A model generated the notes under the pieces. It was not told where the DNA came from. It was given only the letters and a program-made list of their open reading frames with translations, and searched no databases. Of a stretch of 64,000 nucleotides of DNA, positions 59,426-64,000 are shown piece by piece. Numbering within the stretch: the stretch's first letter is position 1; each line of letters begins with the position of its first letter. Location of the stretch: positions 434,001 through 498,000 of the forward strand of contig NZ_MPNT01000001.1 of the NCBI RefSeq assembly GCF_001907675.1, given 5' to 3'. A program made the translations under genes and the position numbers. The DNA comes from Mycobacterium paraffinicum (GTDB taxonomy: Bacteria > Actinomycetota > Actinomycetes > Mycobacteriales > Mycobacteriaceae).

Positions 59426-61027
59426 ATGAGTGACGATCTGCTGCGCCATCCCATTCATTCCGGACACCTGACGGTCGGTGCGCTCAAGCGCAACAAGGAC
59501 AAGCCGGTGCTGCATCTCGGCGACACCACGCTGACCGGCGGACAGCTCGCCGAGCGGATCAGCCAGTACATCCAGGCATTCGAGGCGCTCGGTGCGGGCA
59601 CCGGCGCGACCGTCGGGCTGCTGTCGCTGAACCGGCCCGAGGTGCTGATGATCATCGGCGCCGGCCAAACCCAGGGCTACCGGCGCGTGGCCCTGCACCC
59701 GCTGGGCTCCCTGGACGACCACGCCTACGTGCTGAACGACGCCGGCGTGACGTCGCTGATCATCGACCCCAACCCGATGTTCGTCGAGCGGGCGCTGGGC
59801 CTGCTGGAGAAGGTGCCCGGGCTCAAGCAGGTGCTGACCATCGGCCCGGTCCCCGAGGCGCTCGGCGATTCCGCCGTGGACCTGGTGGCCGAGGCCGCGA
59901 AGTATCCACCCAAGCCGTTGGTGGCGGCCGAGCTGCCGCCCGATCACATCGGCGGGATGGCCTACACCGGCGGCACCACCGGCAAGCCCAAGGGTGTGCT
60001 GGGCACCGCGCAGTCGATCACCACGATGACCACGATCCAGTTGGCCGAGTGGGAGTGGCCGGAGAACCCGCGCTTTTTGATGTGCACCCCGCTGTCGCAT
60101 GCCGGGGCGGCGTTCTTCGTGCCGACGATCATCAAGGGCGGCGAGCTGGTGGTGCTTACCAAGTTCGACCCGGCCGAGGTGCTGCGGGTGATCGAGGAGC
60201 AGAAGATCACCGCGACCATGCTGGTGCCGTCGATGATCTACGCGCTGATGGATCACCCCGATTCGCACACCCGCGACCTGTCGTCGCTGGAGACCGTCTA
60301 TTACGGCGCCTCGGCGATGAACCCGGTGCGGCTGGCCGAGGCCATCCGCCGCTTCGGGCCGATCTTCGCCCAGTACTACGGGCAGTCCGAAGCCCCGATG
60401 GTGATCTCGTATCTGGCCAAGAAGGACCACGACGAGAAGCGGCTCACCTCCTGCGGGCGGCCCACCCTGTTCGCCCGCACGGCATTGCTGGGCGCCGACG
60501 GCCAGCCGGTACCGCAGGGCGAGGTCGGCGAGATCTGCGTGTCGGGCCCGCTGTTGAGCGGCGGGTACTGGAACCTGCCGGAGGAGACCGCCAAGACGTT
60601 CAAAGACGGCTGGCTGCACACCGGCGACATGGCCCGCGAGGACTCCGACGGCTTCTGGTTCATCGTCGACCGGGTCAAGGACATGATCGTCACCGGCGGC
60701 TTCAACGTGTTCCCGCGCGAGGTCGAGGACGTCGTCGCCGAGCACCCGGCCGTCGCGCAGGTGTGCGTGATCGGCACGCCGGACGAGAAGTGGGGCGAAG
60801 CCGTCACCGCGGTGATCGTGTTGCGGCCCGACCATCCCTCCGACGAGGAGTCGGTGGCGCGGGTGACCGTGGAGATCCAGTCGGCCGTCAAGGAGCGCAA
60901 GGGTTCGGTGCAATCGCCCAAGCAGGTGATCGTCGTCGACTCGGTGCCGGTGACCGCGCTGGGCAAGCCCGACAAGAAGGCCGTGCGCGCCCAGTTCTGG
61001 GAGGGCGCCGACCGCGCCGTCGGCTGA
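59426..61027 (+). CDS. fadD8: Acyl-CoA synthetase FadD8
   Basis: A 533-residue adenylate-forming enzyme equivalent to Rv0551c. It has 'MAYTGGTTGKPKGVLG' (P-loop), 'YYGQSEAPMVIS', 'DGWLHTGDMAREDSDGFWFIVDRVKDMIVTGG' broken into its usual A7-A8 motifs, and 'VTALGKPDKKAVRAQFW' with the C-terminal catalytic Lys region. It activates a fatty or aryl acid as CoA ester. In the menaquinone locus it could be confused with MenE, but MenE lies elsewhere in M. tuberculosis and the chain-length features are those of FadD proteins. It ends before a REP-like repeat. Confidence 0.85.
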   Translation: MSDDLLRHPIHSGHLTVGALKRNKDKPVLHLGDTTLTGGQLAERISQYIQAFEALGAGTGATVGLLSLNRPEVLMIIGAGQTQGYRRVALHPLGSLDDHAYVLNDAGVTSLIIDPNPMFVERALGLLEKVPGLKQVLTIGPVPEALGDSAVDLVAEAAKYPPKPLVAAELPPDHIGGMAYTGGTTGKPKGVLGTAQSITTMTTIQLAEWEWPENPRFLMCTPLSHAGAAFFVPTIIKGGELVVLTKFDPAEVLRVIEEQKITATMLVPSMIYALMDHPDSHTRDLSSLETVYYGASAMNPVRLAEAIRRFGPIFAQYYGQSEAPMVISYLAKKDHDEKRLTSCGRPTLFARTALLGADGQPVPQGEVGEICVSGPLLSGGYWNLPEETAKTFKDGWLHTGDMAREDSDGFWFIVDRVKDMIVTGGFNVFPREVEDVVAEHPAVAQVCVIGTPDEKWGEAVTAVIVLRPDHPSDEESVARVTVEIQSAVKERKGSVQSPKQVIVVDSVPVTALGKPDKKAVRAQFWEGADRAVG

Positions 61028-61033
61028 GTCTTT

Positions 61034-61095
61034 CGCCGAGCGTGCGGCTGGCCGCACACTCGCGTTCGAGCGTGCGGCTGGCCGCACAGTCGGCG
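61034..61095. repeat. REP-like palindromic repeat, copy 1
   Basis: A 62-base element made of two units of CGAGCGTGCGGCTGGCCGCAC-type dyad (21 bases, core GTGCGGC-TG-GCCGCAC), with CGCGTTCGAG between. It lies between the fadD8 stop and the convergent TetR stop. A closely matching copy lies at 62624. Confidence 0.8.
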
Positions 61096-61104
61096 GGACG
61101 AAGG

Positions 61105-61650
61105 TTACGTCGCGACCCCGGCCACCAGCAGGTCGAGCATGCGGCCCGTCTGCTCGGGTGAGCCGGTGGCCACGAAAATGCCGAGCAGGCTGGAAACCAC
61201 GTCCTCGGCCCGCACGTCGGCGCGCAGGCTGCCGTCCGCGGCGCCAGCCCGCAACAACGTGTCAGCCGCGGCGGTGATGCTCGCCCGCATCTGGCTGACC
61301 TCGACGGTGCCCGAGGCGACCATGGCGGCAAGCGATTCGGCCATTCCCCGCTTGGTGGCGACGAATCCGGCGTAGCGGTCCATCCAGCGTCGGAGCGCGA
61401 TCTTCGGCGGGTGGCGTTCGAGTAGCTCCCCCGCAGTGGCAGCCACCTCGGCGAGCTCGGCGCGGTAGACCGCCTCGACGAGCGCCTCCCGATTCGGGAA
61501 ATGGCGGTACAGCGTGCCGATCCCGACACCGGCCTCGCGCGCGATGGCCTCCAGCGACACCGCCCGCCCTTCGGCGGCGGCGAACGCCGCCGTCGCCACC
61601 TCGAGCAGCCGCTCACGATTCCGGCGCGCGTCCGATCGAATCTCGGCCAA
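61105..61650 (-). CDS. TetR-family regulator
   Basis: A 181-residue repressor with the TetR HTH 'NRERLLEVATAAFAA' and 'VSLEAIAREAGVGIGTLYRHFPNREALVEAV'-type pattern. The C-terminal ligand domain contains 'MDRYAGFVATKRGMAESL', common in the group regulating oxidoreductases in actinobacteria. It is divergent from the aldo/keto reductase gene with two GC-rich palindromes between (61652, 61686), the first of which nearly touches its start codon at 61650. It most likely represses itself and the reductase until a ligand binds. Confidence 0.85.
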   Translation of the reverse strand: MAEIRSDARRNRERLLEVATAAFAAAEGRAVSLEAIAREAGVGIGTLYRHFPNREALVEAVYRAELAEVAATAGELLERHPPKIALRRWMDRYAGFVATKRGMAESLAAMVASGTVEVSQMRASITAAADTLLRAGAADGSLRADVRAEDVVSSLLGIFVATGSPEQTGRMLDLLVAGVAT

Positions 61651-61651
61651 G

Positions 61652-61665
61652 CGGAGGATCCTCCG
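61652..61665. promoter_or_regulatory. TetR operator 1
   Basis: Perfect 14-base palindrome CGGAGGATCCTCCG, one base upstream of the TetR start codon. It shares the CGGAGG/CCTCCG arms with operator 2. Confidence 0.7.
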
Positions 61666-61685
61666 TTTCTGCTAGGCTCGGATAA

Positions 61686-61701
61686 GCGGAGGGCCCTCCG
61701 C
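61686..61701. promoter_or_regulatory. TetR operator 2
   Basis: Perfect 16-base palindrome GCGGAGGGCCCTCCGC, 30 bases before the aldo/keto reductase ATG and 35 bases (centre to centre) from operator 1. Confidence 0.7.
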
Positions 61702-61731
61702 ATTTTCTCCAGTGTGGCACAAGGGAGCACC

Positions 61732-62613
61732 ATGACGGACAAACCACAGCCCGGCGGTCTCGGCAGCATCGGCACGTCGACCGTCGCGCGCATCGGTTAC
61801 GGGGCCATGCAACTGTTCGAGTCCGAAACGCCGGAGGACGCGGTCGCGGTGCTGCGCCGCGCGGTCGAACTCGGCGTCAACCACATCGACACGGCGTCGT
61901 TCTACGGCCCCGGCGAGGTGAACCGGCGGATCCGCGCGGCGCTGGCCCCCTACCCCGACGACCTCGTCATCGTCAGCAAGGTCGGGGCGCGCTTCACCGG
62001 CGAACAGCCGATACCCCTGGCCGCCGCACAGAAGCCCGCGGAGCTGCGCGCCGCGGTCGAGGACGACCTGCGTCAGCTGGGCCTGGACTGCGTCCCGGTG
62101 GTCAACCTGCGGCGCATGGACCTCGGGCCGGGCGTGGCCGCCGAGGGCGACCAGCGCGTGGACGTCGACGACCAGCTCGCCGAGATGATCGCGCTGCGCG
62201 ACGAGGGCAAGATCGGCGCGATCGGCATCAGCGCCGTGCCGGTGGACGTGGTGCGGCGCGCGCTGCCGGCGGGCATCGCGTGCGTGCAGAACGCCTACAG
62301 CGTGCTGGACCGCTCGCAGGAAGACACGCTGCGGCTGTGCGCCGAAGAGGGTGTCGCGTGGGTGCCGTACTTCCCGCTCGGGTCGGCGTTCCCGGGATTC
62401 ACGAAGGTCGCCGACCATCCGGTGGTGGCCGAGATCGCCGGCCAGCTCGGTGTCACCGGCGCCCAGGTCGGCCTGGCGTGGCTGCTGGCGCACGCGCCGA
62501 ACACGTTGCTGATCCCGGGCACGCGATCCGTTACGCACCTGGAAGAGAACCTTGGCGCGGCGGACGTCACCCTCGATGCCGAAGCGCTGGCAAGACTCGA
62601 CGCCGTCGGCTAG
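61732..62613 (+). CDS. Aldo/keto reductase
   Basis: A 293-residue NADPH-dependent reductase with a TIM-barrel. It opens with 'RIGYGAMQLFE' and has the catalytic Asp and Tyr in 'HIDTASFYGPGEVN' and Lys in 'VIVSKVGARF'. The position of the usual catalytic His ('LLQLH'-like) reads 'VVNLRRMD', as in the subgroup in which Asn replaces His. 'GISAVPVD', 'CVQNAYSVLDR' and 'PGTRSVTHLEENLGAA' are normal for the family. AAGGGAG precedes ATG 61732 by 5 bases. It is controlled by the divergent TetR through the palindromes at 61652 and 61686. It is followed by a REP-like element. Confidence 0.87.
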   Translation: MTDKPQPGGLGSIGTSTVARIGYGAMQLFESETPEDAVAVLRRAVELGVNHIDTASFYGPGEVNRRIRAALAPYPDDLVIVSKVGARFTGEQPIPLAAAQKPAELRAAVEDDLRQLGLDCVPVVNLRRMDLGPGVAAEGDQRVDVDDQLAEMIALRDEGKIGAIGISAVPVDVVRRALPAGIACVQNAYSVLDRSQEDTLRLCAEEGVAWVPYFPLGSAFPGFTKVADHPVVAEIAGQLGVTGAQVGLAWLLAHAPNTLLIPGTRSVTHLEENLGAADVTLDAEALARLDAVG

Positions 62614-62623
62614 CTGGTCACTG

Positions 62624-62685
62624 CGCCGAGCGTGCGGCTGGCCGCACACTCGCTTTCGAACGTGCGGCTGGGCGCACGCTCGGCG
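62624..62685. repeat. REP-like palindromic repeat, copy 2
   Basis: A 62-base element closely matching copy 1: a GTGCGGC-TG-GCCGCAC dyad, linker CGCTTTCGAA, then a second dyad with one change (GTGCGGCTGGGCGCAC). It lies 11 bases after the aldo/keto reductase stop. The whole unit is also roughly self-complementary end to end (CGCCGAGCGTGCG / CGCACGCTCGGCG). Confidence 0.8.
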
Positions 62686-62716
62686 CCTCGATTGGCGCGA
62701 GGTAACGTCGCTGGGT

Positions 62717-63172
62717 ATGGGAAGCGGCAAACCGATCAAGCCACCGTGGTGGCTGAAGCCGGCCAACAAGGTCTTCATCCAGATGTCGCGGCTAGGAATG
62801 AGTTTCGGCGGCGAGAGCCCCGTCGTGCTCACGGTGGCCGGCCGCAAGTCGGGCGCGCCCCGCTCGACCCCGGTGACCCCGATGACCGTCGACGGCCGGC
62901 AGTACGTCGTCGCCGGGTTCCCGGGCGCCGACTGGGTCGCCAACGCCCGGGCCGCCGGTGAGGCGACGATCGCGCGCGGCCGGCACGCCCAGAAGGTGCG
63001 GATGGCCGAGCTGCCGGCCGAGGACGCGCGTCCGATCCTGCGGCGCTTCCCCACCGAGGTGCCGACGGGCGTCGGCTTCATGAAGCGGGCGGGGCTCGTC
63101 ACCGAGGGCCGCCCCGAGGAGTTCGAGGCCCTGGCCGGCCGCTGCGCCGTGTTCCGCCTGGATCCGGCATAG
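62717..63172 (+). CDS. Nitroreductase/DUF385-type F420-dependent oxidoreductase
   Basis: A 151-residue split-barrel protein of the deazaflavin (F420)-dependent nitroreductase family (Ddn-like). It has 'VVLTVAGRKSGAPRSTPVTPMTVDGRQYVVAG'-type first half, where 'GRKSG..RSTPV' contacts F420, and 'GADWVANARAAGEATI' in the second. The chain is short and single-domain as usual. ATG 62717 is chosen because the upstream extension crosses the REP-like repeat. Its substrate is unknown; relatives reduce quinones, including menaquinone. It precedes menB by 14 bases, so it is probably co-transcribed with it. Confidence 0.8.
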   Translation: MGSGKPIKPPWWLKPANKVFIQMSRLGMSFGGESPVVLTVAGRKSGAPRSTPVTPMTVDGRQYVVAGFPGADWVANARAAGEATIARGRHAQKVRMAELPAEDARPILRRFPTEVPTGVGFMKRAGLVTEGRPEEFEALAGRCAVFRLDPA

Positions 63173-63186
63173 GAGTTCGAAAAACC

Positions 63187-64000
63187 TTGACTGACAATCC
63201 ATTCGACGCGCGGGCCTGGCGGCCCGTGGACGGGTTCGACGGCCTGACAGACATCACCTACCACCGCCACGTCACCGACGCGACGGTCCGGGTGGCGTTC
63301 GACCGCCCCGAGGTGCGCAACGCGTTTCGCCCGCACACCGTCGACGAGCTCTACCGGGTGCTCGACCACGCGCGGATGTCGCCCGACGTGGGCGTGGTGC
63401 TGCTGACCGGCAACGGCCCGTCGCCCAAGGACGGCGGCTGGGCGTTCTGCTCCGGCGGCGACCAACGCATCCGCGGGCGCAGCGGCTACCAGTATGCGAG
63501 CGGCGACACCGCCGACACCGTGGACACCGCCCGCGCCGGGCGGCTGCACATCCTCGAGGTCCAGCGGCTGATCCGGTTCATGCCCAAGGTGGTGATCTGT
63601 CTGGTCAACGGGTGGGCGGCCGGCGGCGGGCACAGCCTGCACGTGGTCTGCGACCTCACCCTGGCCAGCCGCGAGCACGCCCGGTTCAAGCAGACCGACG
63701 CCGATGTCGGCAGCTTCGACGGCGGCTACGGCAGCGCGTACCTGGCGCGCCAGGTGGGCCAGAAGTTCGCCCGCGAGGTCTTCTTCCTCGGCCGGCCCTA
63801 CACCGCCGAGCAGATGCACCACATGGGCGCCGTGAACGCCGTCGTCGACCATGCCGAACTGGAATCCGAAGCGATCCAGTGGGCGGCCGAGATCAACGCC
63901 AAATCGCCTCAGGCGCAACGGATGCTCAAGTTCGCCTTCAACCTGCTCGACGACGGGCTGGTGGGTCAGCAGCTGTTCGCCGGCGAAGCCACCCGGCTGG
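63187..64000 (+). CDS. menB: 1,4-Dihydroxy-2-naphthoyl-CoA synthase MenB (3' end outside window)
   Basis: A crotonase-fold enzyme that closes the naphthoate ring in menaquinone synthesis. Visible are 'DNPFDARAWRPVDGFDGLTDITYHRH' in pattern, 'VRVAFDRPEVRNAFRP', 'GWAFCSGGDQRIRG', 'VNGWAAGGGHSLHVVCDLTLA', 'KQTDADVGSFDGGYGSAYLA' and 'MGAVNAVVDHAEL'. All are close to what I recall of M. tuberculosis MenB (Rv0548c). The frame is open to the last base (271 codons), short of the family length of about 300-314 residues, so roughly the last 30 residues are missing. The start is TTG 63187, with AGGAG 10 bases upstream. Confidence 0.93.
   Translation, partial: MTDNPFDARAWRPVDGFDGLTDITYHRHVTDATVRVAFDRPEVRNAFRPHTVDELYRVLDHARMSPDVGVVLLTGNGPSPKDGGWAFCSGGDQRIRGRSGYQYASGDTADTVDTARAGRLHILEVQRLIRFMPKVVICLVNGWAAGGGHSLHVVCDLTLASREHARFKQTDADVGSFDGGYGSAYLARQVGQKFAREVFFLGRPYTAEQMHHMGAVNAVVDHAELESEAIQWAAEINAKSPQAQRMLKFAFNLLDDGLVGQQLFAGEATRL

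Noticed and set aside
59240..61087. 615-codon minus-strand frame
   Set aside because: Antisense to fadD8; no recognisable domain.
61672..63918. 748-codon minus-strand frame
   Set aside because: Crosses three plus-strand genes and two repeats; shadow of GC-rich coding DNA.

Overview
The window reads as chromosomal DNA of a slow-growing, non-tuberculous Mycobacterium. It is GC-rich throughout, uses many GTG and TTG starts, and carries a menaquinone/glycolipid locus whose gene content matches what I recall of M. tuberculosis Rv0548c-Rv0566c, in inverted orientation. Species cannot be fixed from the sequence alone.

Layout. 0-3.8 kb: tail of a LOTUS-domain protein, an MFS exporter, a lipoprotein and a hydrolase. 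4.0-13.4 kb: a copper island built round a RicR-type CsoR repressor, with a cupredoxin-fused copper P-type ATPase, a 38-residue Cys-rich metallothionein-like peptide missed by length cut-offs, a DUF5134 membrane protein, and two small exported proteins that share a GCIxHxNC tail. Five copies of a TACCC-N5-GGGTA operator tie the island together. 13.6-20.8 kb: a CDF cation exporter, then a four-gene lipid operon (FAAL-ACP-thioester reductase, diiron-like protein, epoxide-hydrolase-like protein, ferredoxin reductase). 21.2-34.1 kb: lipid kinase, SDR, DMT transporter, tRNA-Tyr, YajQ, a Baeyer-Villiger monooxygenase, gpsA, a SulP transporter, an orphan HicB, htpX, grcC1, menJ, a DUF732 secreted protein and menG.

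34.1-50.4 kb is accessory DNA lying between menG and mgtA, which I recall as adjacent in M. tuberculosis. Its first half is a redox/catabolic set: SDR, TetR, VOC, FMO, P450, and a BVMO-esterase fusion. Its second half (42.3-49.7 kb) is the most interesting part: a RiPP cluster with a C39 peptidase/ABC exporter, a full-length LanB dehydratase, two Cys-free Thr/Gly-repeat precursor peptides, and an ECF-like sigma factor with a C-terminal zinc-finger-like tail. A shared bipartite promoter (GTCAC-N17-GCTCCTACC) precedes all three transcription units. No LanC cyclase is present and the cores have no Cys, so the product cannot be a normal lanthipeptide.

50.5-64 kb returns to the core locus: mgtA, a DUF3592-like gene, menD, bpoC, menC, an amidohydrolase, fadD8 and menB (cut by the window end). 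Interrupting it are a receptor-type Ser/Thr kinase translationally coupled to a Mce-associated-like protein, a TetR/aldo-keto reductase pair, an F420-type nitroreductase and two REP-like palindromic repeats.
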